64,000 bases of DNA from Ichthyophis bannanicus. Taxonomy: Eukaryota; Chordata; Amphibia; Gymnophiona; Ichthyophiidae. The notes under the pieces are model-generated. The model searched no databases, was not told the origin of the DNA, and worked only from the letters and a program-made list of their open reading frames with translations. How positions within the stretch are numbered: the first letter of the stretch is position 1; every line of letters begins with the position of its first letter. Both the position numbers and the translations under genes were made by a program. This document shows positions 40,272-50,856 of the stretch, piece after piece. Location: assembly GCA_033557465.1 (NCBI GenBank), contig JAWIIG010000037.1, positions 1,860,001 through 1,924,000 of the forward strand, read 5' to 3'.

Positions 40272-43200
40272 TTATGGGGGGAGATTGAATGCTATGGTGA
40301 ACAGATGTGTCTTGAGCTTTGCTTTGAAGTGCGGGAAGGATGTTTCAGCGCGGAGGGAGAGGGGAAGAGAGTTCCATAGTCGCGGACCCAAGAAGAAGAA
40401 AGCAGAAGACCGAGTGGATTCCAAATGGGCATGTGAAGGAGGGGGAAGAAACATGCGATTGAGATGAATAGAACGAAGGGAACGATGGGGGGTGTGAAAA
40501 CGAACCTGATCGGCGAGATAAAGGGGGGTACCTGTGAAAAGAGCCCTGTGAACAAAGATAAGAATCTTATAGTGAATACGGAAAGGTATAGGCAGCCAGT
40601 GTTGTTGCAAAAGAAGGGGAGTGACGTGATCATACCGGGATGCGTGAGTGAGAAGACGAACTGCGGTATTCTGAATGCGTTGGATTCTGGTAATTTGGGA
40701 CTTTGGGAGACCTGCCAGGACGACATTGCAATAGTCGAGCCTGGATATTACTAGGGAAATCAGAAGTGTAGCTAATGCAGAGGGAGAGAGAAAGGGGCGA
40801 ACAGCACGGAGCTGTTTAAGAGAAAGAAAAGATCGTTGAACAACAGAGGAAATGTGTTCCCGAAAGGAAAGAGCAGAGTCGAGAACCACACCAAGGTAGC
40901 GAAAGGAAGTGACTAAGGGAATAGGCTGAGAGGAAAAGGTCGGGGCACATGTGGGTGGGGGGTGCTCCCTAGTGTAAACCAGGTGGCAAACGATTTTGTG
41001 GGATTAACATGCAGATAGTTAGAAGAGAACCAAGAGGCGACAGCAGAAAGGCAATTATTAAGAGGTGTGATATCCGGAGTAAGAGAATCAGTGTGGAGAA
41101 GAAAGAGAATATCGTCCGCGTAATAGTACGCAGAGATACCAAATTGCTGAACAGCAAGTGCAAGGGGAGCCAGAAAGACATTGAAAAGGAGTGGGGCAAG
41201 GACAGAACCTTGGGGCACACCACAGGAAAGAGGGGTTGGGGCTGAAGAGGAGGATCCAGAAACAACAGTGAAGGAACGGTTAAAAAGAAAAGAATGAAAC
41301 CACCGGAGAACAGTGCCTGAGACACCAGCATCGTGAAGGCGAACGAGAAGGGTGCGGTGATCTACCAGGTCGAAAGCTGCGGAAAGATCAAGAGAAACAA
41401 CAAGAGAAATAAGACCGTGATCATGCGCATAGTGAAGTTCGTTAAGAAGAGAGAGGAGGATAGATTCAGTGCTGTGACTGGAGCGAAAGCCAGATTGCCG
41501 AGGGTGGAGGGTGAGAGAGAATTCAAGGTGAGAAGAAAGTTGGTGAAAGACAAGTTTTTCGAGAAGTTTTGAGAGAAAGCAAAGGTTAGAAATAGGACGC
41601 CAGTTTGAGAGGGCGGCAGGGTCAGAGGTATGTGATTTCTGAATGGGACGAACGACAGCGTGCTTCCAGGGTGTGGGAAAAAGACCAGAAGATAGACTAG
41701 TGTTGAAAAGAGCAAGTATAATGGGAGACAGAAGCAGTGATGGTTCCAGCAGCCAACGTGAGGGGATGGGGTCGGCGGAGCAGGTCGTTTTGCGAATAGA
41801 AAGAAAAGTCTCATGCAGAGTCGCTGAGGTGATAGGCTCAAAGGAAGACCAGGAATGTGACAAAGGGGGGAAGGGAGAAATAGGGGGAGGGGTAGAAGTG
41901 AGAGGAGATGCAAGGGGAGGGGAAAGAGGTAGGGGGCAAGCGGAGAAGGATTGATGTAGATTGTGAACCTTGGAGGCAAAAAAGGAGGCAAGTGCAGAGG
42001 GATTGGGAGGAACAGAGGAAGAGGAGGAAAGTGAGGAACCAGATGAGTGCGTTGCAGTGAGAGTGCGAAGGACAGCATACAGTTGACGAGAGGAATTGGA
42101 AGAGGAAGAGATAAGGTTAGAATAGTAGGTGCGTTTAGCAGAATGAAGGAGAAAGCGGTAATGTCGGTGACACTCGTGGAAAGACTGTAAAGAGGACGGT
42201 GATGGGTGGGCCCGCCAGTGACGTTCGGCCCGCCGGAGATATTTCCGATGTAATAGGAGGCCGGGGTGGTACCAGGGATGATGTGGGTGACTTCGGGGAG
42301 GCGGGCGGGGATGAAAGGGAGCGACGGAGTCCAGCACCGAAGAAAGAGAGGAATGCCAAAGATGTGCCTGGGTGTCAAGAGGAAGGGATCCAAAATCTGC
42401 TGGAAATAGAGAAGTAGAGGGGGGGAATTGGGATAAGGTGTCGGAGGAAATTGCACGAGTAAGTAGCGGTTGGGCTGAAGAGCTACCAGGAGAATGGGCG
42501 GAAGTGGTTAATGAAAGAGAAAGGGAGGGGACAGGAAGGGAGAAAAGAAGGCAGAAATGGTCGGACCAGGGGAGAGAGAGGGAGGAGAGAGAGAGGGGAA
42601 AAACAGGGGAAGAAACAGGAGTAATAATAAGGTCAAGAGAGTGTCCTGCGATGTGGGTCAGAAAGGAAACAAATTGTCGGAGGGACAGATCAGATAAGAA
42701 AGTGAGAAAGGAGAGATCCCTAGTTGAAGAAGGGGAATCCACATGTATATTGAAGTCGCCCAATATCAGTAGAGAAGGGTACTGCAGTGAAACTTCCAGA
42801 ATGGTGGCTAAGAGAGAGTCCCAGACGGGTGCGGTAAGAGATGGTGGGGCGTAAAGAAGGAGAAAGTAACTCGGAGGAGAAGGGGAGTCTAACCGGAGAA
42901 GTAAAGATTCTGAATAAGCTAGAGAAGAAGAAATGGGAGGCTCAGAGAGAGGAAGGGAAGAGCGGTATATAACGGCAACCCCTCCACCAGCCCTCCCCCG
43001 ACGAGAGGTAGAGAGGAAAGAGTACCCCGGTGGCAGACAACGGCTGAGAAAGGACTCCTCGCCCTCCCTTAACCATGTCTCCATTAAAAAAGAAGATCCA
43101 AAGAATGTTGGGTAATGAGATCATGTACTAAAAGAGTCTTAGTACGAAGTGAACGGCAGTTCAGCAGAGCGAGCTGCAAGAACAAGACAGAAGGAGCAGA

Positions 43201-43461
43201 AGGGGGGGGGGACGGTGAGGAAAGACGTAGACAGTCAATAAGGTTAGGAGGTTGACGGGCAAAATGCCCTGGGGGAACAAAGCCAGATAGGGAGGGGCGC
43301 CAGCCCCAGTGTACAGGAATAACGGACATAACACAAAGGAGCCAAAGAAGGACCAGACTGGTAGGCAACCAGGACCGAAGACTATAATGAGAGGAAGGAT
43401 GGGATTGAAAACCAGGGGCTCTAGGGTACTCGCCCCGTCCCTCGCCCCAAGGAGCTCGCAC
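40272..43461 (-). pseudogene. L2 pol: AP-type endonuclease and RT, three frames
   Basis: The start region 43084-43461 ends with LLNCRSLRTKTLLVHDLI, the entry of the endonuclease. After a shift near 43085 a 723-residue frame (40913-43084) holds the rest: GGVAVIYR, LILGDFNIHVD and SWSDHF-like (LPWSDHFCLLF), then the RT with PISNLCFLSKLLEKL, SLDLSAAFDLVDH, GVPQGSVLAPLLFNVFL and YYADDILFLL. A second shift near 40905 leads to 40272-40889 with ISRLDYCNVVLAGLP, QQHWLPI, RLWNSLP and FKAKLKTHLF. All catalytic residues are present. With only two frame lesions, this is the youngest-looking LINE in the window. The protein is unusually Ser/Pro/Leu-rich. Confidence 0.9.
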
Positions 43462-43486
43462 AAGGAGCAGGTCCTGCTCCTTGTGC
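43458..43486. other. Perfect 13-bp inverted repeat, 3-nt loop
   Basis: GCACAAGGAGCAG and its exact complement are separated by GTC, just at the start of the L2 pol region and 21 bp from the first 197-bp monomer. In RNA it would form a stable hairpin near the start of pol. Confidence 0.85.
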
Positions 43487-43506
43487 GCGCTCCTTCGGTG
43501 CGGGCC

Positions 43507-44087
43507 GCGCTGGAGCGGATCTTATACAGCGCTGGGCTGTCCGTCACTTCCGGTGAGGTCAAACCGGGCAGAATGGTACAAGTGCTTTAACACTACCTGG
43601 GGAGACACAGCACAAAACACACGTTGCAGTAGCAGCAGAAGCAGGCAGAGTAGCAGGCACAATAACAGCAAACAAGCAAGGCAGCAGCGATAGTCAGGTG
43701 GACGCGCTGGAGCGGATCTTATACAGCGCTGGGCTGTCCGTCACCTCCGGTGAGGTCAAACCGGGCAGAATGGTACAAGTGCTTTAACACTACCTGGGGA
43801 GACACAGCACAAAACACACGTTGCAGTAGCAGCAGAAGCAGGCAGAGTAGCAGGCACAATAACAGCAAACAAGCAAGGCAGCAGCGATAGTCAGGTGGAC
43901 GCGCCAGAGCGGATCTTATACAGCGCTGGGCTGTCCGTCACTTCCGGTGAGGTCAAACCGGGCAGAATGGTACAAGTGCTTTAACACTACCTGGGGAGAC
44001 ACAGCACAAAACACACGTTGCAGTAGCAGCAGAAGCAGGCAGAGTAGCAGGCACAATAACAGCAAACAAGCAAGGCAGCAGCGATCC
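43507..44087 (-). repeat. 197-bp tandem monomers (about 3) at the L2 5' end
   Basis: GCGCTGGAGCGGATCTTATA starts at 43507 and 43704, and its variant GCGCCAGAGC at 43901: a constant 197-bp period and near-perfect identity. Their position upstream of pol recalls the promoter monomers of mouse L1. They contain a CAGCAG-rich stretch and TTATACAGCGC. Confidence 0.95.
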
Positions 44088-44390
44088 AATGAATACTTTT
44101 TGAGAATTGCTGTCCAATTCTTCATAAACTCTTCATTATCAATAAATAATCCAGGAGACTTATAAACACGAAGTCCCATGAGGATAATCTTATTTCTACA
44201 ATATTCCAAAAGGGAGGATGCATGCATGTCCTCCCTAATTCATTCTTGCTTCAATTGGACCAATTCTTCCCATTGTTGTTCCTTATCTGTAGAAGCATCT
44301 TCTTGTTGGAAGAACGGGTTCTCTGGTAGCATCTGCTGGAGAACATCTTCATCGTAACTTAATACGTACTTCCAGGGTGAGAACATTGTG
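44088..44390 (-). pseudogene. Penelope-like pol, N-terminal fragment
   Basis: The minus strand reads LLEYCRNKIILMGLRVYKSP, then LFIDNEEFMKNWTAILKKYSLD, the 'PRGLR...W...CS' pattern of PLE N-termini. At 44088 it is interrupted by the L2 5' monomers and continues beyond the L2 at about 40040 (HPWEITRSAHRN). The upstream end is diffuse near 44390. Confidence 0.65.
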
Positions 44391-44429
44391 CCAAGAGCAC
44401 AAGAGAGTCAAAGGGAGGCACAAATGTTC

Positions 44430-44977
44430 ACACTTTCAGATATAGGGGTATGTGTATAGTGGAGTATAGTGTGCAATTCTGGAGACCGCACCTTCAAAAG
44501 GATGTGAACAGGATGGAGTCGAAGCAGAGGGTGGCTACTAAAATGATTAGTGGGTTTCATTTTAAAGCATATGAGGACAGACTTAAGGATCTTAATATGT
44601 ACACCTTAGAGGAAAGGCGGGATAGAGGTGATATGATTGAGATGTTTAAATACCTCCGTGGCATAAATGTTCAGGGAGAGAGCCTCTTTCAATTGAAAGC
44701 AAGTTCTGCTACGAGGGGACATGGGATGAGGGTGAAGGGAGATAGATTCAGGAGTGATATGCGGAAATATTTCTTTACGGAAAGAGTGGTGGATCCATGG
44801 AATAATCTCCCAGTGGAGGTGGTAGAGATGAGGACAGTAACTGAATTCAAAAAAGCATGGGACCAACACAGAGGATCTCTAAAGGTAAAAAGTGGACTGT
44901 TGTAGTTGTTGATATGGAAGGACAGACTAGATAGGCCATGTGGTCTTTTTCTGTCATCATGTTTCTATGTTTCTATG
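44430..44977 (+). mobile_element. CR1-superclade LINE, 3' fragment, plus strand
   Basis: A 151-residue piece (44450-44905) has the non-LTR C-terminal pattern: VEYSVQFWRPHLQKDVNRME, LEERRDRGDMIEMFKYL, RKYFFTERVVDPWNNLPVEVV and FKKAWDQH. It ends with the repeated octamer (TTTCTATG)n at 44959-44977. It is related to, but clearly distinct from, the minus-strand CR1 family of the window. 5'-truncated. Confidence 0.8.
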
Positions 44978-46171
44978 TTTACTAAACGGCAGTAAGGTAG
45001 CAAATGTAACATTAGTGCGCATCAATGTCACGCCAGTGACATTAGAGCACGCTAACGTTACAATGGTGACATTAGTGCATGCTGTAGTGCGTGCTAATGT
45101 TACACACAGCGTTGAGCGCACTATGGGTGAAGAGGTGGTGGAGAGTAGGGCTCAATGGGTGGGGAGTGGGCAGGAACAAGACTCTGCTATATTACCGCTG
45201 GCACCTTAACACCAGGAACATTACCGCGCATGAAAACCTGTCGGTAAGGGTGCACTGTGAGGACAGAGAGCCTATTTAAACGTCTGCAATGTGCTGCATA
45301 GACAGGTTATCCCAAGAAAGTGATAGTAGTGCACCATTTGCAGCAACAGCATAGTGCCCAGGTATGAAAGGGCACTTTTTTGATGGTGCAAATGGGGCAT
45401 AGGAGGGTGCAGGTAGAACATGAGTGGGGGCTGCGGGGGCACAGGGCAGATCAGGCGGCTGCCTAAGTGACACATACAATCAGAAGACCGGTAAATATGC
45501 AAGACTGTGTCTGACCAAGGTCCATCATGCACTGTATTCTTGACCACAGTGTATGAACTATGGCACAGGTACCTAGATGGTACCCCAAAAAGCACATATG
45601 ATCCACAATGCCTGCAATGGGGCATGCAGTGCAAAGCTGTGGCCCTCACCAACAGTGCTTCAGGGATCCTCCCCAGGAACCTGGCCAAACATACATGAAA
45701 ACCAGTACACTGGTAGCCTGTACTACCAGTAATAGAGTGCAGTGTGTAACGATGGGTGGAGGGACAACATATGTTCACATAGTGGTTCAGAATGGCCAAC
45801 ACAGCAACCGCAGTGCATGTCCCCTAGTCCCACAGCAGTCAGATGGTATAGAGAATTGAATAACGAATACCACAGCCACTGCTGACAATATTCCCAGTAG
45901 CTCAAACCCAACACCACACAGCTGTCCCATCCCCAGGTCAAGGAGACATAAAACTGCCATGTGGGGATGGGGACCCTGGATAGGCAGATTGGGGGGGATA
46001 GTGATGTGTGCCTGACCAAGTATGCCTCTGGCCCACATGGAGCCCACACCCTAGCTACCCACCTGTCAGCATGTTGGCAGGCCTGGGACCATGCACCACC
46101 AACACTGATGACACATGGGCATGTCAGCATGGTGTGGGGGTTAAGGCGGGAGGGAGTGTCACCTGCGTGCA

Positions 46172-46665
46172 GCTGACAAAAGTCTTGGCCATTTCCACTG
46201 CGCCATGTGCAATACAATATCTGCCAAGGTCCGTCTGATGGGAAGTATGCAATCAGCATGGATGGTGGTAGCAATGTGGCAGCACTGTGGTTCACCCCAT
46301 ATAGTTGCTGTATAGAGAAGTAGAAGGTCACAGGTTTGTTTCCAGGCAGTGGAGTTTGTTTTCCATGTTCCTGTGGCAACATAATAGCCCACAGTGCACA
46401 TACAACACCAATGTGTTCGGCTGACAAAAGCCTTGGCCATTTCCAATGCGCTATGTGCAATACAATATCTGCCAAGGTCTGTCTGATGGGAAGCATGAAA
46501 TCAGCATGGATGGTAGTAGCAATGTGGCAGCACTGTGGTGCACCTCCATACAGCTGCTGTATAGAGAAGTAGAAGGTTATGCGTTTGTGTCCTGACAGTG
46601 GATTTTGTCCCCATGGCTACATTTTCTACCACAGTGCAAGTATAATACCAGCATGTGCAACCACC
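46172..46665. repeat. 248-bp tandem duplication
   Basis: The unit starting GCTGACAAAAGTCTTGGCCA at 46172 repeats at 46420 (GCTGACAAAAGCCTTGGCCA) with moderate divergence and shared landmarks (GCAATACAATATCTGCCAAG, AGAGAAGTAGAAGGT). The second copy ends near 46665. Confidence 0.9.
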
Positions 46666-48551
46666 AAAGAATTGGCCAACAAGGGTACAAACACCCCACA
46701 AACAAGCTCCACTATCCACATCTATACCTGCACAGTGAGCAGTTGTCAACATCAGAGCACACAACCTGCTCCCACTCCTGCAGTGGGACTGATTGCATTT
46801 GCCTCTCATGCCATGGCAAGACGGTCTTGTGGCAGGGAGAAAACAAGATGGATGAACAAAGGCACAGTTGCTGGTGTCTTGCTCACTTCCACAGGCAGAG
46901 TAGAGGCACACAGCATCTGGGAAAGTGGAAGATGTAGTTTGCTATGATGCACCATCCATCTGCAGCATGAATGAGGCACATCAGTCAGTCCACTATGCAT
47001 CTCAGTCCCACAGCACAGTCCCACAGTAGAATGTGATGCAAATGAAGGGGAGAGGATGCTGGGAAATACATGAAACAGCATCATTACCACAGGGTACACA
47101 TGTGCAAGAGAGAATGTATATGGAACAGATGGTTGAACATGTGATAGCCATCAGCCTGACTAGGGTGCAAACAGCAGAGAATGTTGATAAACCGCCATCA
47201 CCCTGACTGTGGTGTGACCCTGGACTGACTATGCAACCACATTGTGTTATAAATACAGTAGATCAAAGCTGCAGTTGTCTGTCTGATAGCTCATGTCATG
47301 CACCTGTTGCCTCAGGTCAGTTAGAGTGTCTCAGGGACATAGACTGCACTGAGCATGTGTATTCTGTATGCAACAGCAGCTTTGTGACCGCTGGGGTATA
47401 TTGATGCATGCAGGGTGACAGTTGCAGCTGTCTCTGATTGGCCCTGTTGGGTGGTGATAGCTCTAGCTGTAGCAATGGGTGTGAACTGAATGTGCAGCAG
47501 AAGCATACACCACATGCCTCTTGCAGTGATGGGAGTGGCCTCTGCTACTGTGGGTGGCTGAACCACCTCTGTCAGCCATCATGGGGCCTCCACACCTTTC
47601 ACTGACCATCCCCTTTTGACAAGTCACATTATTTCTGAACCTGTTGCTGAAACCCAACTGTCTACAATGGAATATCTGGCATTGGCCATTAACCAAGGGA
47701 TAAGGGAGCTACCTACCAGAAAGGCCAGGACATGCCAACACGGTCCCATTGCACAAACCAGCATGCAATACAGATTGAACATGCAGCCTAATAGCTGTGA
47801 TGTAAATCTGTGGCTGAACCTGAGTTGTTCAGGTAGTGCAGTACTGACCTTGTGGACCAGGTGTCGTGTGACCCACTTCCCATTCATGGTGACCTCCGCA
47901 ACTGCTAGCTAATGGTCACTGATGCGGTATGTGTCATGAAGGAAAGGAGGCCCTGTAAACGTTTGCTGTCATGTGAAGGTACAGAGCCTCTGCTGGTCAT
48001 GAAGGACATACATACAGCATGTTTGAATGTGCAATGCATCATGGGGTATGGTGAGATGAACCAATAACAGGACACAGAGCAGCACCAATGGCAGAATGGA
48101 AGGAGGGGACCATGGGCCTTCCCCTAAAAAAGATCCATCAGCTAGGATGATGGGAGATGTGTGCATGGTACTCCATGGAGGTCCAGGGTGGGCAGCAATT
48201 GACCATATGCTGCCCAAAGGCAATTTGAGGGGCAAACACTGAAGACCGATGTGGTAAGGCACAGAGGTAGTACCTGGCACAAATGGATATGTTGCGATAT
48301 AAACAGACATGCAGTGAACAAAAAACATATTATATGCACACAGGCCTGTCATGGAAGGCAAAGGATGTGATGTGGCTAGTGCATTTGAATCCATGATCCT
48401 CTGTGTACTAGGAAGTTGTATCTCTACAGAGATGTATCTCCATGTGTATGCACAGGTACACACCCACCCTCCCACCCACATCTATTTAGCTACATACATA
48501 TAGATGTGTGTGAACCTAGAAAGGCATATATATGTATAGCTATACAGCTAA

Positions 48552-48690
48552 ATATGCTGTGGAGTGTGTAGCCCAGTGATTAGGGTAGTTACCCCGCATA
48601 CAACACATCAAGCGTTCAATCTCCACTGACACTCCACCTGATGCAATGCACATCACATTGTCCTCCATTGCCCCCTAAGAAAAGATCTGT
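48552..48690 (+). repeat. tRNA-like SINE head, short
   Basis: Plus strand: an A-box-like TAGCCCAGTGATTAG and a B-box-like GCGTTCAATCTCC about 35 bp downstream. The tail is not of the AAAT type. A tRNA gene is unlikely because no intact cloverleaf is apparent. Confidence 0.4.
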
Positions 48691-48797
48691 AGATCTTTAT
48701 TGTGCCATTGTGCAAGGCACCTTTCATGCTGCCGCCGCATGAGGCAGCACATAAAGCACCTAGCGTGGACGTCGCATGCGGGGCGTATGGTCCGGAG

Positions 48798-49146
48798 CAA
48801 TGTTCCCTCTAATTTTCTGTAGGCTGTGTGCGCATAAAATATCAGCTGTGCAGCTTTTGAAGGAAGGTTAAATTTTTGTGCGCCACATAAAGACACTCGG
48901 AGTTATATACTTTAAAATTTGACTACACATCAGAATACAGTATGTACACCACATTGATTGCACTAGAAAATATTGTAGAACTTGTGAAAACCGTAAATAC
49001 ACAACAACTTTTCAATTTTAAGAATGTCTGTGTTGTTTTCTATCAGAATCAGAACCATAATTTTTGTGCGCTCTGTTGTAAAGTATGTGCGCTCACTCGG
49101 CGAGGTGTGTGCGCGCGCACACGCGCACAGCTTAGAGGGAACAGTG
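48798..49146. mobile_element. hAT-type MITE, 349 bp
   Basis: The ends are CAATGTTCCCTCTAA and TTAGAGGGAACAGTG, a 15-bp inverted repeat with one mismatch, flanked by the exact 8-bp duplication GTCCGGAG (48790-48797 and 49147-49154), the hAT signature. The interior is AT-rich except for GTGCGC repeats near both ends. Non-coding. Confidence 0.92.
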
Positions 49147-49630
49147 GTCCGGAGGTAAGGCAAAGTGACAGAATTTTATTTCTTACGCAAAACGTTCAAG
49201 TACCCTGTAGATAGGATTCCTTCTTATGCAGGATTATTGGTAATACAGCACTAGAACAGCATAACTGCTTCACAAGCTTCAAACACACACAGCTGCTTCA
49301 AACGTTTCTCAGCCTTGAAAAACAGCACTTCTTTAGCAAGGGTAAAAATGCCTCTTTTTACCTTGGCCTTGTAAAACAATTAATGGCAATAATAAAACTT
49401 AGTCCCACTGGAACAAAAGCTTCTTCTTAATTCCCTTCCCAGATTAAGTTTAAACCAAAATATGGGAGACATGGGCAGCAAATATTCACCAAGCTTTTTA
49501 GCTTCCCTGCGAGTTTTTCTGGCTGCGTCACAAACCCCCGGGTGCTAGCAAAAGTATCCCCGGCCTCCTGTCGGTTCTCTGGGTCTTGTTATTTCCAACT
49601 TTAGGAGACCTTCTCAGAAAGTGTTAGCCC

Positions 49631-50185
49631 TCAGCATAACGGTTCAATGCACTTGGCTTGGCATAAAGTACAGTCCATAGGAATATCCATAGCCCTCAAG
49701 TCATCCTCAGCAGTATCGACTTGTATATCTTCAATTGTTGGAGCAGTGTCCCGTTCTGAGTTCCCAAAGCAGTGCTCAGTAAACAGCTCCCCCTTGGGTC
49801 CTAGAATCACTCCTGTTCCCAGCTCTACCTGAGACAGCCGGTCAGTAGCATCAGCCTTCGGCCCGTCTCCTCGGCTGTGTTCCCTGTGGTTCAGCTCCTC
49901 CCAGGGCTCTCCTCTATGGTGCAGCTGCGTCTCCAGCTTCTCTTGACTCTCCTGAGCCTCTTGTCTCGTCTCTGGCCTCTCCTCTCTTTGCCTTAGCAGG
50001 GGTTTATATTTCCACCTCCAGGGTTCCAGCCCCTCCTCCTCCTTTCCGGCCCTTCCCAGGTGATGATAATCTCTTCTCATGCCTGCAGGGACCTCATAGG
50101 AGTCTGGGTGTAGCACCCTGGGCTTTCTCTCTCTCTTCTTTCTCTCCCTTCGTGGGGCCTGAGATCCAGGCCAGACAGGGTACAC
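49631..50185 (-). pseudogene. LTR-encoded C-terminal tail, related to the gypsy pol tail
   Basis: A 184-residue frame rich in Arg, Glu and Gln (RRERKKRERKPR, QREERPETRQEAQESQEK). It ends IPMDCTLCQAKCIEPLC, matching in position and sense the PMQIDCC and SMDCTFC ends of other LTRs in the window. Upstream the frame is interrupted by stops and a SINE. No domain is recognised. Confidence 0.55.
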
Positions 50186-50228
50186 AGGATTCAGTTACCC
50201 TTGAAATACACAACTGGGCTCTCCCCTA

Positions 50229-50530
50229 GGAGTGGAGGAGTGGCCTAGTGGTTGGGGCAGGGTACTTCAGGCCGGAAGGTCGGGGGTTCAAATCCCACTA
50301 GAGGACAGCAACCTTGGACCGGAAGGACTGGGGTTTCTAGTCCCACAGGTGCTCCTTGTGGTCTTGGGCAAGCCACTTAACCCTCCATAGCCCATGTTCC
50401 CTGTAAAATAGTTATCTCCAAGTTATAATGCCCTGTTCAATGTAATTTCAGTTTGTTCAATGTAAACCGCACTGATGCAGAATAGCGCAGTATATAAGAG
50501 AATATAAATAAATAAAATAAATAAATAAAT
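50229..50530 (+). repeat. tRNA-headed SINE with L2-like AAAT tail
   Basis: The best copy of this family here. A box TGGCCTAGTGGTT, B box GGTTCAAATCCC, middle body, then an L2-like 3' end (AACCGCACTGATGCAGAATA) and an AAATAAATAAAT tail ending at 50530. It is inserted in the LTR's coding part. Confidence 0.9.
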
Positions 50531-50856
50531 AGGTCCAGTTCCCTGTCCTTTTCTATTCTCATGGGTTCAGGACGGGCGTCTCTGTCACAATACCTAGCAG
50601 TTTCCACAAAGGGCACAGGTTCTGCAATGCTTGTATTGGGTCAAGCAGTGATTTCCCAGGTTCCCTTAAATAATGGTATATGGACATTTCCTCCAGGAAC
50701 TTGTCCAAACCTTTTTTAAACCCAGCTATACAAACAGCTTCCAGAGTTTGAGTACACATTGAGTGAAAAAATATTTTCTCTTATTAGTCTTAAATGGATC
50801 ACCCTGTAGCTTCATTGCATGCCCCTAGTCTTTCAATATTCTGATAATGTAAACAA

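Larger units (their letters stand above)
40045..44087 (-). mobile_element. L2-clade LINE, near full length, nested in the PLE
   Basis: The 3' end at about 40045 is a TTTATGTTTTATG-type tract followed by an L2 3' UTR (TTTGATATACCACCCACACC). Pol lies at 40272-43461 and three 197-bp monomers make up the 5' end (43507-44087). PLE coding sequence lies on both sides; the flanks CCCATGGA (about 40030) and CCAATGAA (44088) may be a decayed target duplication. The plus strand is strongly purine-rich over 40.3-43.1 kb because the coding strand is pyrimidine-rich. Confidence 0.88.
37010..44390 (-). mobile_element. Penelope-like element (PLE), interrupted by three insertions
   Basis: Minus strand. The N-terminal coding region is at 44390-44088, more of it at about 39830-40040, the RT at 38500-39830, and the C-terminal zinc and GIY-YIG endonuclease part at 37010-38300. 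Insertions: L2 LINE (about 40045-44087), mariner MITE (39431-39639) and a GC-rich block (37432-37976). With these removed the coding order is continuous and typical of vertebrate PLEs. Confidence 0.85.
44978..48700. mobile_element. Harbinger-like CA/TG-rich block B
   Basis: Starts TTTACTAAACGGCAGTAA at about 44978, like element A at 4205. The first 150 bp hold several short repeats around TGACATTAGTGC and CGCTAACGTT. It contains a 248-bp tandem duplication (46172-46665). No coding region is supported; 45260-48550 gives only short, unrelated frames on both strands. The right end is unclear. Confidence 0.4.
49155..50589 (-). repeat. Gypsy-type LTR with coding U3, left end uncertain
   Basis: In element orientation it begins TGTGACAGAGACGCC at 50589, comparable to TGTGGTAATGAG in the provirus. 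A SINE is inserted at 50229-50530. The coding part follows (49631-50185), then an AT-rich stretch resembling U3-R-U5, with an AAATAAAAT signal near 49170-49180. The left end was not found: it may extend past the hAT MITE to about 48700. The right side abuts CR1 copy 4. Confidence 0.6.

Noticed and set aside
45260..48500. Many 60-250-residue frames on both strands
   Set aside because: They overlap in all phases, share no recognisable motifs, and follow from the CpG- and stop-poor CA/TG composition of the block.
48552..48640. Possible tRNA gene
   Set aside because: A- and B-box-like motifs are present but no closed acceptor stem or anticodon arm could be drawn. The tRNA-like heads at 4995, 5812, 20135, 50229 and 59978 are SINE parts for the same reason.
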